Shown: in pieces, positions 16,559 to 24,522 of the stretch
How positions within the stretch are numbered: position 1 is the stretch's first letter
Layout of the letters: every line of letters begins with the position of its first letter
Notes under the pieces: generated by a model
The model's input: the letters and a program-made list of their open reading frames with translations, nothing else
Database searches by the model: none
What the model was told of the DNA's origin: nothing
Position numbers and translations under genes: made by a program
DNA from: Xanthomonas vesicatoria ATCC 35937
Lineage (GTDB): Bacteria; Pseudomonadota; Gammaproteobacteria; Xanthomonadales; Xanthomonadaceae
Length of the DNA: 47,184 nt
NCBI RefSeq assembly: GCF_001908725.1
Contig: NZ_CP018727.1
Span: 1-47,184 of the forward strand
Reading direction: 5' to 3'

Positions 16559-19129
16559 TTAGGCTTCGACGGTGGTGTTGCTGGGCGCTGCGGGGCTGCT
16601 ATCAACAGAGCGCACGAAGTCGAGCGCCCATTGCAGGGGTGATGGGGTGCGTTGACTCGCCGGCTTTGCCAACTGTGCCTGGTCGTATTTGTTGACCAGG
16701 TGGGTCAGGTAGGCCTCGTTGAACTGCACGGTGGAGCTGGTGTTCTTGCGGATGGCGATTGCTTCGCGCTGCGCTTCTTTGCCGGTTGCACCGCACACGG
16801 CCAGCGCCAGCGGTCCCAAGCCCAGCGAGAACAGCCGATTGCCCTGCGGGCTGGTCAGGTAGTAGTCGCGTTTGGGTGTGCTGCTGGCGAGGATGTCTAG
16901 CTGCTTATCGTTCAAACCGAACATCCGGTAGAACTTGGCCACCTCGTCGTTTCGGGCGCTGCTGTTGGGCAAGAAGATCTTAGTCATGCACGCCTCGATC
17001 AGCGTCGGCATGATCTTGGATTGCGCCACGTCGGCCAGACTCTGCGTGGCAAACCACACAGCGACGTTGGCCTTACGCAGCACCTTGAGCCATTCGCGGA
17101 TCTTGGCCGAAAACGCCGGGTGGTCCAGGAACAGCCATGCTTCATCGAGCACCAGGAGGCTCGGCCGCTTCGCGTCGAAGCGCTGCTCCAAGCGGTGGAA
17201 CAGGTAGGTCAGCACCGGCATGACCACCTGGGGAGTGTTCATCAATTCTTCCATTTCAAACGCGAGCCAGCTGCCCAGCGACACGTCATCGTGCGTTGCA
17301 TCCAGCAAGTAACCGTGCGCGCCGTCCACGGTGAACGGGTGCAAGGCCTCCTTGATGTCTGGATCTTGCACCAGGACGGTAAAGCCCGAAATGGTGCGCT
17401 GCTCAACCGGGCTGTCCTCGGCGCCCAACTCGTTGAGCGCATCCCAGATGGCGCGCTTACGCTGCGGCGTCATTTCGACGCCTTCGCCCACGATGATGTC
17501 GATGAGCCATTCTTGCGCCCACGCCCGCTCCTGGTCGTTGTCCACGTGGGCAAGCGGTTGAAATGCCGGGCTGGCGTCGCCGCCTAGGTCGTAGAAGCGC
17601 CCACCCACGTGGTCGGTGGTAATGCGCGAGCTGCCGCCCTTGTCGAATACATAGACCTGGGCCGCCTCGTAGCGGCGGAACTGCGTTTCGGCAAGGTTGA
17701 GCAGCACCGACTTGCCGGCGCCGGTCGGGCCGATGACCATCGTGTGCCCAACGTCGCCGACATACGTACTGAATCGGAACGGCGTGGTTTCCCCGGTGAC
17801 CACGAACATATGCGGCGGGGAGTGGTCCAGGTTCTGATTGCCGGGGAATAGATCGTTCTGGCAGTAGCGCGGGCCGGCCCACACGCTGGAACTTGGCATG
17901 GCGTGGGCGAGATTGAGCGTGGACACCATCGGCCGGCGGATGTTGTGCTGCGCGTTGCCTGGCACCGCGCCGAGAAACGCATCGATGGCGTTGCCGTCGC
18001 GGCCTTCATCCAGGGTCACAAAGCCAAGGCCGTTGATTTCGCGCTCGACCGCGCGCAGCTTGGTTTCCAGCCGACGCGGGTCGGTGTCCAGCACGATCAG
18101 CGATTGCGTGAAATAGCCATAGCCCACCGCTTCGGCGGCGATTTCTTGCATCGCGGCGTTGGCATCTGCCGCGTTGGCGAGCGCTTCGGGGTTTTCCAGC
18201 GCGGACTCCGACTTGCTCAGCAGCTCCTTCAAGATGACCATGAAGGACTTGCGGCCGCTGAACCACTCGCGCTGGATCTTCTTCATTTCCTTGTCTGCGG
18301 TGGCCTTGTCCAAGGCCACCCAGCGCGTCACCCACCGGTAGGCCATGCCCATCCGGTTCAAGCGGTCCAGGATGCCGGGCGTGGTCTGCGTCGGGAACTG
18401 GCGCACGGTGATGATGCCCATGTAGTGCTTGCCCAGCTTCGGCTCTTTGCCGCCGATCAGTGGGGTGTCGGGCAGTACCCGGCACAGCTCCTGGGAAACG
18501 TCACCCGGCACCACCGGATGCCGCTTGGTGCTAATGGTGTCGTGTAGGTAGGTCAGCAGCTCGGTGTCATCGAGCGCGTGGACCTCGGGCAGGATCGCCG
18601 AGAAGGCTTCCAGCAGCCGCACACGCTCGACCACGAATTTTTCGAGCCAATCGTTGATGGTCTGCCGATCCCGATTAGCGGCGGTCTTGCGTTGGCCGTC
18701 CGGGTCGGTGAAGAACCAGGCGCGGGCCGTGCTCTCGCGCGCCTTGGGCGGCAGCCATCCGAGCGTGAAGTAATAGGTTGTCTCGAAATGTATGCCAGTC
18801 TCGGCGATGGTGCGGCGCTCTTCGTCGATCAGATACGACATGGGATCGGGGAAGTATTCACCGCTGGGGTAGCTGGTGCTGGGAGCGCGCTGCGCGTCGA
18901 TCTGGAAATACCAGCCGTCGCCGAGTCTGCGGAACAGGTTGTTCATTTGGGCCGACACGGCAATCAGTTCGTGCTTGGTCGCCGAGTCCAGGTCTGGACC
19001 GCGATAACGCAGCGTCGTGATTAACGATGCATTGCGGTTCAGCACCACACCGGGGGCGACCAGGTACGCCCACGGCAGCACATCGCCAATGTCGGTAGGT
19101 TCGTTGCTGTATTTCGGAAGTCGCTGCAT
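16559..19129 (-). CDS. trbE: TrbE/VirB4 conjugation ATPase
   Basis: This is a pilus-assembly ATPase of 856 residues. Start ATG 19129 (MQRLPKYSNEPTDIGD) is preferred because GAAGG lies eight bases upstream; the longer frame would cross a large hairpin. The Walker A motif GPTGAGKSV is near residue 465 and the Walker B LLVLDEAWLFLD lies about 190 residues later. The N-terminal CagE/TrbE domain is complete. It energises pilin extraction and channel assembly at the inner membrane. Confidence 0.96.
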   Translation of the reverse strand: MQRLPKYSNEPTDIGDVLPWAYLVAPGVVLNRNASLITTLRYRGPDLDSATKHELIAVSAQMNNLFRRLGDGWYFQIDAQRAPSTSYPSGEYFPDPMSYLIDEERRTIAETGIHFETTYYFTLGWLPPKARESTARAWFFTDPDGQRKTAANRDRQTINDWLEKFVVERVRLLEAFSAILPEVHALDDTELLTYLHDTISTKRHPVVPGDVSQELCRVLPDTPLIGGKEPKLGKHYMGIITVRQFPTQTTPGILDRLNRMGMAYRWVTRWVALDKATADKEMKKIQREWFSGRKSFMVILKELLSKSESALENPEALANAADANAAMQEIAAEAVGYGYFTQSLIVLDTDPRRLETKLRAVEREINGLGFVTLDEGRDGNAIDAFLGAVPGNAQHNIRRPMVSTLNLAHAMPSSSVWAGPRYCQNDLFPGNQNLDHSPPHMFVVTGETTPFRFSTYVGDVGHTMVIGPTGAGKSVLLNLAETQFRRYEAAQVYVFDKGGSSRITTDHVGGRFYDLGGDASPAFQPLAHVDNDQERAWAQEWLIDIIVGEGVEMTPQRKRAIWDALNELGAEDSPVEQRTISGFTVLVQDPDIKEALHPFTVDGAHGYLLDATHDDVSLGSWLAFEMEELMNTPQVVMPVLTYLFHRLEQRFDAKRPSLLVLDEAWLFLDHPAFSAKIREWLKVLRKANVAVWFATQSLADVAQSKIMPTLIEACMTKIFLPNSSARNDEVAKFYRMFGLNDKQLDILASSTPKRDYYLTSPQGNRLFSLGLGPLALAVCGATGKEAQREAIAIRKNTSSTVQFNEAYLTHLVNKYDQAQLAKPASQRTPSPLQWALDFVRSVDSSPAAPSNTTVEA

Positions 19130-19151
19130 GGGTTGGCCTTCACTGAGCGCC

Positions 19152-19189
19152 ACCGTGCAGTGATCCGCCGTAGCGGACCACTGCACGGT
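19152..19189. other. strong hairpin between trbD and trbE
   Basis: ACCGTGCAGTG and CACTGCACGGT pair perfectly around an inner TCCGC/GCGGA stem, giving a 16-pair hairpin with one mismatch and a four-base loop. It covers the whole gap between the trbD stop and the trbE leader. There is no T-run. It may set the level of trbE relative to trbBCD by mRNA processing or partial attenuation. Confidence 0.7.
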
Positions 19190-19195
19190 AGCCCG

Positions 19196-19462
19196 CTATG
19201 CGCGGTAGTGGTTTTTCAAACGGAGCGCGCGTTTCAACGCCTCCGGCCATTGCGTGTCGTACTTGGTCAGTAGAACCAGGCCGATGTGGATGACGATGTA
19301 GAACGGCAAGCTCCACCACGATTGCAGGCCGAGCACGAGGGCTGCAGCTGTCGTGAACGCGACAACGGCCATGTCGCGTGGAATACCTAGAAGAAGCCTG
19401 GGCGTGGACAGTGCGCGGTGTACCGGCACCTCATAGCCATCTGGGTTTTTTTGTTCGTCCAC
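19196..19462 (-). CDS. trbD: TrbD/VirB3 conjugal transfer protein
   Basis: This 88-residue inner-membrane protein has a GTG start two bases after the trbC stop. The N-terminus (DGYEVPVHRALSTPRLLLGIPRD) and the two hydrophobic helices that follow match VirB3/TrbD. It associates with the VirB4-type ATPase encoded next. Confidence 0.92.
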   Translation of the reverse strand: MDEQKNPDGYEVPVHRALSTPRLLLGIPRDMAVVAFTTAAALVLGLQSWWSLPFYIVIHIGLVLLTKYDTQWPEALKRALRLKNHYRA

Positions 19463-19464
19463 GA

Positions 19465-19779
19465 TCAGAACACCGCGCCGCCGCCGAAGCCAAGGAGGCC
19501 GAGGAAGAACGTGCTTGCGGAGAAGGCAACCGACAAGCCGAGCAGGACCATCATCAGCTTTCGCATACCGGAGCCTCCTTCCGAGTTCGCCATCCCGAGA
19601 CCACAGACAACGATGGAGATCACCCCAATCGCCTTAGCGACGGGACCGGTGATGCTATTCAAAATCTTATCTAGCCAGTCTTCCCACGGCATGCCGGTGC
19701 CGCTTGCGTAGGCGGCAGCCGGCACCATGAGAACCGCCAGCGTGAGCAGCTGGAGCGTGCGAGTGTTGCGAAGCTTCAT
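19465..19779 (-). CDS. trbC: TrbC/VirB2 pilin
   Basis: This is the major pilin precursor, 104 residues from ATG 19779 (MKLRNTRTLQ). This start has AGGA at a good distance, unlike the ATG two codons earlier. A signal peptide ends at AAAYA before SGTGMPWEDWL; the mature part has two hydrophobic helices. The mature start and the DWLDKILNSITGPVAKAIG region resemble RP4 TrbC, which is made circular by TraF. A traF gene is present at 34510-35106, so cyclisation is plausible here. Confidence 0.92.
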   Translation of the reverse strand: MKLRNTRTLQLLTLAVLMVPAAAYASGTGMPWEDWLDKILNSITGPVAKAIGVISIVVCGLGMANSEGGSGMRKLMMVLLGLSVAFSASTFFLGLLGFGGGAVF

Positions 19780-19822
19780 CGTCATGTCCTGCGTTGGGGG
19801 GAAAGTTCTTTGTTTTTACGTA

Positions 19823-19843
19823 GTGTGTATACATCTAGCACAC
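19823..19843. promoter_or_regulatory. degenerate plasmid-wide operator (candidate)
   Basis: A 21-base near-palindrome reads GTGTGTATA, CAT, CTAGCACAC. It shares the length and outer arms with the operator family GTGTGCAAT-N3-ATTGCACAC but differs inside. It lies between trbB and trbC and could allow extra control of trbC onward. Confidence 0.3.
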
Positions 19844-19858
19844 CAAGCAGCGGCCCGG

Positions 19859-20863
19859 TCATTCGGCTGACAGAAGCTTGTAGACGTGCCCTTCTGGCGT
19901 CTGCTCGACGCCCTTGACGCGCAGCACTTCACGCACGCGCCGCACCGCCTTGCGGCCCTCATCGTCGTCTACCGTCTCGAAACCGATGCTCACGATGATC
20001 TGCACCGTGCGGGCGATCTTGCGCGGAACCGGCAAGAACCCGCCTTGCACAAGCAGGTCCTCGATGCGCTCCAATGCTTCATTGGCGCTGTTGGCGTGGA
20101 TGGTGCATAGCCCGCCGGGATGGCCGGTGTTCCAGGCATCGAGCATGTCCATCACTTCCGGCCCGCGCACCTCGCCGACGATGAGGCGGTCCGGAGTGAG
20201 GCGCAGCGTGTCGCGCAACAGGTGGGTCATGCTCCGGGTGATCTGGTCGCGGTTACGCACGGTGCGCAAGCGCACCACCTCGTCAGCTTCCACGCGCAGT
20301 TCTAGCGTGTCTTCCAGTGTGATCACCCGCCCGGTGATGCGGCCCATTTCGTACAGGACCGCATTGGCGAAGGTGGTTTTCCCGGTGTGGGTACCACCGA
20401 CGATCACGATGTTGTCGCGCTCATGCACGGCCTTGACGATGATGTCGCGATGACGCTGTGTCAGCTGACCATTGGTGACGTAGTCGTCCAGCGTCAGGCG
20501 CAGGTTCGATTTCTTGCGAATCACGAACGTGGGGCCATCGGGCGATTCGGGCGGCAGGATCGCGTGGAACCGGTAGCCCGATTCCGGCAGCTCGGCCGGG
20601 AAGCTGGGGTTGTCTTTGTCGGCAATCTCGCCAACGTGATCGGCCACGATCTTGATGACACGCGCCCGCGTGTTCACATTCAGGGTGTGGTCGTGGCAAA
20701 TTCGGCGGCCATCCTTCACATACCACAGCCGGCCATCGGGGTTGGCGCGCACTTCTTCAACGTCTGGATCATCCAGCAGCTCGCCGATGGCACCGCCGAG
20801 TGCGGATTTCATCATGTCCAGCAGCCGGCTATGACGTGTGGTGATGGAAAAGGATGCACTCAT
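19859..20863 (-). CDS. trbB: TrbB/VirB11 secretion ATPase
   Basis: This is a 334-residue hexameric traffic ATPase. Walker A GGTHTGKTT is at 156-164, Walker B LIVGEVRG at 227-234 and the His box GHPGGLCTIHANS at 247-259. It is the first gene of the trbB-C-D-E-J-K-L-F-G-I block, and a promoter-like region lies upstream. It drives pilus assembly and DNA transfer at the cytoplasmic face of the inner membrane. Confidence 0.96.
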   Translation of the reverse strand: MSASFSITTRHSRLLDMMKSALGGAIGELLDDPDVEEVRANPDGRLWYVKDGRRICHDHTLNVNTRARVIKIVADHVGEIADKDNPSFPAELPESGYRFHAILPPESPDGPTFVIRKKSNLRLTLDDYVTNGQLTQRHRDIIVKAVHERDNIVIVGGTHTGKTTFANAVLYEMGRITGRVITLEDTLELRVEADEVVRLRTVRNRDQITRSMTHLLRDTLRLTPDRLIVGEVRGPEVMDMLDAWNTGHPGGLCTIHANSANEALERIEDLLVQGGFLPVPRKIARTVQIIVSIGFETVDDDEGRKAVRRVREVLRVKGVEQTPEGHVYKLLSAE

Positions 20864-20888
20864 GTATGAGCTCCAAATTGTAGCTTTT

Positions 20889-20940
20889 ACTATACCGAAT
20901 TAAGCGAACCTGACCTACATCCACATTTGTTCAAAATGTG
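20889..20940 (-). promoter_or_regulatory. trb operon promoter and operator candidate
   Basis: Read leftward, TATAGT (20889-20894) is a good -10 box 26 bases before the trbB ATG; the -35 is weak. An inverted repeat CACATTT, five bases, AAATGTG (20922-20940) lies at the expected -35 to -45 position and ends eight bases before the stop of the Xre gene. The Xre protein encoded next is the obvious candidate to bind it. Confidence 0.45.
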
Positions 20941-20947
20941 ACGGGCG

Positions 20948-21205
20948 CTACGGTACGAGAAGCTTCCACAGCGGGACACCCACACACTTGGCCAGCATGG
21001 CCATGTTGTCGAGGTTGGGGGGCGACTTTCCAGTTTCGATGTTGCTGATCCAGGAACGCGTCAAGCCTGTTCTATCCCTAACGTCCCTTTGACTGAGCTT
21101 CGCTGCCTTCCGTGCTTGGCGGAAATTGCGTGCAAAAATCAGCCTCTCCACGGGCACAGGCTTGGGATCTTGGTGGCTGTCAGCAGCACGCGGTCGGCCT
21201 GGCAT
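20948..21205 (-). CDS. Xre-family transcriptional regulator
   Basis: This is an 85-residue DNA-binding protein with a Cro/C1-type helix-turn-helix: FRQARKAAKLSQRDVRDRTGLTRSWISNIETGKSPPNLDNMAMLAKCVGV. The start at 21205 (MPGRPRAADSHQ) is a choice; the frame is open to 21283. Its position directly before trbB suggests control of the transfer operon. It reads in the same direction, so it may be co-transcribed with trb and autoregulate. Confidence 0.8.
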   Translation of the reverse strand: MPGRPRAADSHQDPKPVPVERLIFARNFRQARKAAKLSQRDVRDRTGLTRSWISNIETGKSPPNLDNMAMLAKCVGVPLWKLLVP

Positions 21206-21324
21206 TCGGTGCAGTACCTCTGTGGTGGATAGAACATGGCACCACCGATTTGGCCAGTCGGCGCTAGCACTGGATTTTAGCAAAATGCTCTCTGGGTCTC
21301 AGAAAGAGGGTGTGCACTGCGGAT

Positions 21325-21860
21325 GCGAAGCGCTGTTGTGCGCGTAGCGCACGGCGACCGCTCTTAAACGCAGACCACCCGAAGCCGGCAGCCGTTCCAG
21401 GGTCATGCCCTGCCTCGAAGTCCGCTTAATCACTTCCTGCTGACCCGCTGTTGTTTTTTGCGGGAGGGAACCGCCGCCACTGCGCGTTCATCGGGTTTGG
21501 TTTCCCGATCTGGCTGATGCGCAGTGGCGGTGGGAGGGGCGCAGCCCCTCTATCGAGCTTCTAACGTTGTCGGCGTCGCGTAGCGGCGGCGACGCCGATC
21601 TGCTGTTGATTTTCTGCTGACTGTGCTTTGAACCATAGGTTGACTGGATGGCCGGTCAACTAAGGGGCACAAATAACGTAATTTGCCCACAGGCTTATCC
21701 CCCGAGCAGGCGGCGAACTCGGCTTGGGGGGTGTCGTTGAGGGCGTCGGGGCGGTGAACGAGGCCGTCGGCGGCGGAGCGGCTGGCCGTTTCGCGGCAGA
21801 TTTGCCGGCGTGGATGCCTGTTTTTGCGGCGGCGGGCAGGGGCGAGCCTGCCGGCGACGG
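21325..21860. other. replicon 1 repA-distal region (origin candidate) with stem-loops
   Basis: I see no gene here. The segment is a diverged copy of 38565-39174. Its structures include GTGCGC/GCGCAC (about 21334-21348), CCCGC/GCGGG (21444-21464), a 12-bp stem CCGCCACTGCGC/GCGCAGTGGCGG (21474-21530), AGGGGC/GCCCCT (about 21535-21549) and TCGGCGTCGC/GCGACGCCGA. Close to repA there is a CCCACAGG-CTTATCCCC stretch that resembles a DnaA box. Position after repA and conservation in both copies suggest the replication origin. Confidence 0.5.
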
Positions 21861-22691
21861 CTACTGTTTCTGTTTGAAGAAATCTACGAGGTCCGCGATG
21901 TACTCGGCGGAGTGCAGTAGGCCGCTTGGCGGGTCCCCCGTGGCGCGGTACGCCGCAGGGTGGGCATCGCCCGTACGCGGCGTGGTGTGCGGCTCCTGGG
22001 GCGGCTGCCGGCGCGCTTGCGCCTGGGCGAAGGAGGCGACACCGGTCCCCCGCGCCTGGTCGGCGTGCTTGCGGTCGCGCTTGAGTAACCAGGTGGTGCC
22101 GGCCATGCCGCACAGCACTTTGAAGTTGAGCCGGCGCACGCCTGGCTCGCTGCACCACACGACGGCGCCCTTGGCGTCTTTGGTGTGCCGGCGCACCTGC
22201 TTGGTGGGGAATGCCCAGCCAAGGCTCACCATCATGTCGATCGAACGTTTGGCACGTTCCAGCTCGGCGCCGGTCTGCCCACCATAGGCGAGCTGGGCGA
22301 GATCCCTGAGGGTGTAGCGCTGCCAGGGGCCGCCCCCGTCGCGCGGCTTGCCTATAAACCCGGTGCGCACGTCGGCCAGGTAGAGCAGGGCGACGGACAT
22401 GGCCAGCAGGGATGCGGCTCCATCCGAGCGCAGCGCCCGCACCCGCGTCAGCGCCTTGTCCAGGGCATAGCCGGCCACGCTGACGCTGTGCCTAACCTGC
22501 AGCCATAGCGCGCCGTCGCGTTCTTCCAGGTTCTTCACCAGCGCGACGCGGGTGGCGTCGAGGACGCCCGGCCGGCGCTTCTTGCCGGCCGGCGGCTTGG
22601 GCTGACGCCATTGCACACGCTTGTGCGGCCGACCGCTAGGTGCGGTCGGCTCGGGGCCTTGAGCGTGTGGGCCTGTCGTTACTGCTGGCAT
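21861..22691 (-). CDS. repA: plasmid replication initiator RepA (replicon 1)
   Basis: This 276-residue replication protein is of the type found on Xanthomonas plasmids. The core WQRYTLRDLAQLAYGGQT, AKRSIDMMVSLGWAFPTKQVRRHTKDAKGA and VRRLNFKVLCGMAGTTWLLKRDRKHADQARG is nearly the same as in the second copy at 39175-39996; the C-terminal 40 residues differ. The ATG at 22691 lies inside the end of a 22-codon leader, and a TTG further up is an alternative start. Control by leader coupling and an antisense RNA is inferred. Confidence 0.88.
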   Translation of the reverse strand: MPAVTTGPHAQGPEPTAPSGRPHKRVQWRQPKPPAGKKRRPGVLDATRVALVKNLEERDGALWLQVRHSVSVAGYALDKALTRVRALRSDGAASLLAMSVALLYLADVRTGFIGKPRDGGGPWQRYTLRDLAQLAYGGQTGAELERAKRSIDMMVSLGWAFPTKQVRRHTKDAKGAVVWCSEPGVRRLNFKVLCGMAGTTWLLKRDRKHADQARGTGVASFAQAQARRQPPQEPHTTPRTGDAHPAAYRATGDPPSGLLHSAEYIADLVDFFKQKQ

Positions 22692-22747
22692 GTCCCGCGC
22701 CGATGAACGGCAGCGGGGCAAGGTGGTCGGCGTTTAGGCCTTTGCAT
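22679..22747 (-). CDS. RepA leader peptide, replicon 1
   Basis: This is a 22-codon open frame starting MQRPKRRPPCPAAV, with a strong ribosome site (GAGGGAAAAGG just before ATG). Its stop overlaps the repA ATG: the leader ends 11 bases past it. The same leader, with one residue change (P4 to H), precedes repA at 39984-40052. Repeats in two diverged replicons and the overlap suggest that leader translation is needed to open or re-start at repA, as with Tap in IncFII plasmids. Confidence 0.75.
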   Translation of the reverse strand: MQRPKRRPPCPAAVHRRGTCQQ

Positions 22748-22790
22748 CCTTTTCCCTCTTGCACGGCTTCGCCGGCGGGATTAGGATGGA

Positions 22791-22869
22791 GCTATCGGAT
22801 AGCCCATTGACTGGTTTTGTCCCGCCAGCCCAGTGATGAAAAAGCCGCCCTGCCAGGGGCGGTTTTTTC
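22791..22869 (+). ncRNA. antisense RNA for repA copy control (replicon 1)
   Basis: A strong promoter (TTGCAC 22759-22764, 17 bases, TAGGAT 22782-22787) faces against repA and would start an RNA near 22791-22794. It carries a GCTAT/ATAGC hairpin and ends in a GC stem with a T-run (AAGCCGCCC...GGGCGGTTTTTT, 22839-22868). The RNA is complementary to the repA leader mRNA upstream of the leader peptide. Promoter, spacing and terminator are kept in the second replicon. Confidence 0.75.
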
Positions 22870-23267
22870 GTTTTCGGCATCCGCTCATCAGACCAGCAGA
22901 CCGCCTCGTTGTTGGTACCTCTGCTGCTGAACTACCTTATTGCTACAGGAGCGAGCGAACTCGCAGGAAAGGTGGTGGACGGTACGCGGTCATCAAAACC
23001 GGATAGGCAGAAGCGGGAACCGGCAGGCCTTGCAGCCTCCGCGCACCGCCCACCATAGAACTGGCGAGCTAAATAAAAGCGCCAGCATCGGACGATGGGC
23101 GCTTGCGCGCTCCTGCCATCTTTATCGGTTTGATGTGCCGAATCACTGATTGTGCAGCGATAGCTCAATCCTCTCGCCAGCCGGCGCGCGTGTCAAGAAT
23201 AGGCAGGCCTGCATCGAAGCAGGGCCTCCATTGTGTTCCCATACACAGGCCCACACCGGCAACCTCT
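22870..23267. other. region without a recognised gene
   Basis: Nothing convincing is coded here. The leftward transcript of repA must start in or beyond this region because the antisense RNA covers the leader up to 22869. A clear promoter was not found by eye. Confidence 0.4.
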
Positions 23268-23660
23268 TTAAACCGTCGCCATCTCTACTGCCGCCGCCGC
23301 TTTTGCTTGCAGGTTGAGAAGCGTGGCGATGACGGCGTGCAAGTCGACGTACTGGGTGTGACGTTGGAAGGCGGCTGCCGGCGATTCCGGGTCACTTGGA
23401 TCGGTCTGCAAATGCTCCTGGAACTGCTCGGCCAGCAAACCAGCCATGAAAGCGACGTGCGCGTGGTTGGCCTGCAACACGCTGCGGCCAATGGCCTCGA
23501 AGTTGTGCAGGCTGTCAGATAGCCACATGACATCGCGCGCCACCGTGCGACTGGCAAGGGTGGTATCGGCACGGTAGGCACTGTATTGCCGGATGGCCAA
23601 CGCGGTGGTGCCACTGAAAAGCACCAAGCTGGCCAACTCATCGGTGTAATTGATGCCCAT
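23268..23660 (-). CDS. hypothetical protein
   Basis: This is a 130-residue, helix-rich, soluble protein starting MGINYTDELASLVLFSG, preceded by GAGGAAG. The N-terminal segment is mildly hydrophobic and the rest has many Ala, His and Gln residues. The left repeat of the TnXax1-like cassette lies 62 bases upstream, so its promoter may have been replaced. Family not recognised. Confidence 0.55.
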   Translation of the reverse strand: MGINYTDELASLVLFSGTTALAIRQYSAYRADTTLASRTVARDVMWLSDSLHNFEAIGRSVLQANHAHVAFMAGLLAEQFQEHLQTDPSDPESPAAAFQRHTQYVDLHAVIATLLNLQAKAAAAVEMATV

Positions 23661-23722
23661 GGTTTTTGTCTTCCTCGGGAGAGCAGGGAGGGCGCAGTGC
23701 CGGTGAGAGAAGGGGTGCATAC

Positions 23723-23818
23723 GAGGGTAGGCAGGGATTCGTGTAAAAAAACAGCCAAAAGTGAGTTAACTCGACTCGCTGTCATCCCAGAATTTTTCAC
23801 GGATTTCTGCCGACCCTC
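23723..23818 (+). repeat. TnXax1-like terminal repeat, left
   Basis: This 96-bp terminal repeat is itself a weak palindrome: it opens with GAGGGTAGGCAGGGATTCGTG and closes with CACGGATTTCTGCCGACCCTC. Its outer 50 bases match the inverted complement of the repeat at 26275-26364. Confidence 0.85.
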
Positions 23819-23976
23819 TTTTAGCTATCCGAAACGCGCATCGCCATGCGTGTAACACCCTGACCTTCGTCAAGGATAAGGGATGGAGACACCCATCCCA
23901 GCAACGCGGCCCCGGTCGGTGCTATCTAGTCGTTGGCTTGAACCGGCCACTTTTCGCTTGATTACGAGGAGAACTG

Positions 23977-24424
23977 ATGATGTGCATGTCCATGCGTCAA
24001 TATGCTGCCTGCGTTGCGCTGCTCGGAAGTTGCGTCTCGCTCGCCCAGGCCGCACCAACCTGCAACAACCCGGTAGGCGAATGGAAAAACCAGCTGGGCT
24101 CCACACTCACGATCACCGCTGTACAGACCTCCGGGCAACTCTTGGGCACGTACATCTCGCCTTCCGGCACCACTGGGGGGGTGTATCCGCTAGTCGGCTG
24201 GTTTGCTAACCCGGTTGCCGGGTCGACGGCATCGAGCAAACTGCCCGCCATCACTTTCTTCGGTGCAGTGGGGTAATTACGGCAGCATGACTGCCTGGAC
24301 CGGCACCTGTGATGCGTCTGGCGGCGTACCGGCCATCACCACAGTCTGGCACTTGGTGCGGACCGGTTCCCAGTATTCGTGCGACCACATGCTCACCAAC
24401 AGCGATGTTTTCGTCCCCAAATGA
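23977..24424 (+). pseudogene. secreted avidin-like biotin-binding protein, frameshifted
   Basis: A signal peptide (MRQYAACVALLGSCVSLAQA) with AGGAG upstream leads into WKNQLGSTLTITA and GTYISPSG, then the frame stops. The next frame continues SVQWGNYGSMTAWTGTCD, ITTVWHLV and NSDVF to 24424. Together these match the avidin/streptavidin barrel: NQLGS (Asn23, Leu25, Ser27), GTY (Tyr43), the W in VQW (Trp79), TAW (Trp92), VWHL (Trp108) and SD (Asp128), in streptavidin numbering. Trp120 has no match. Removing one T at about 24259 gives ITFSVQW and restores the frame. Confidence 0.75.
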
Positions 24425-24522
24425 AAGTGCTCGCCTACGCGGCCAGCGCCAGTTTGGATTGCTCCCGCCGCTTCCAGAGGGCATAGCCGGTACCGCCTGC
24501 TCTTCAACCAAAGGAAATGCTC

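Noticed and set aside
22932..23168. Leftward frame of 78 codons
   Set aside because: No ribosome site, unlikely composition, and it lies where the repA mRNA should begin.
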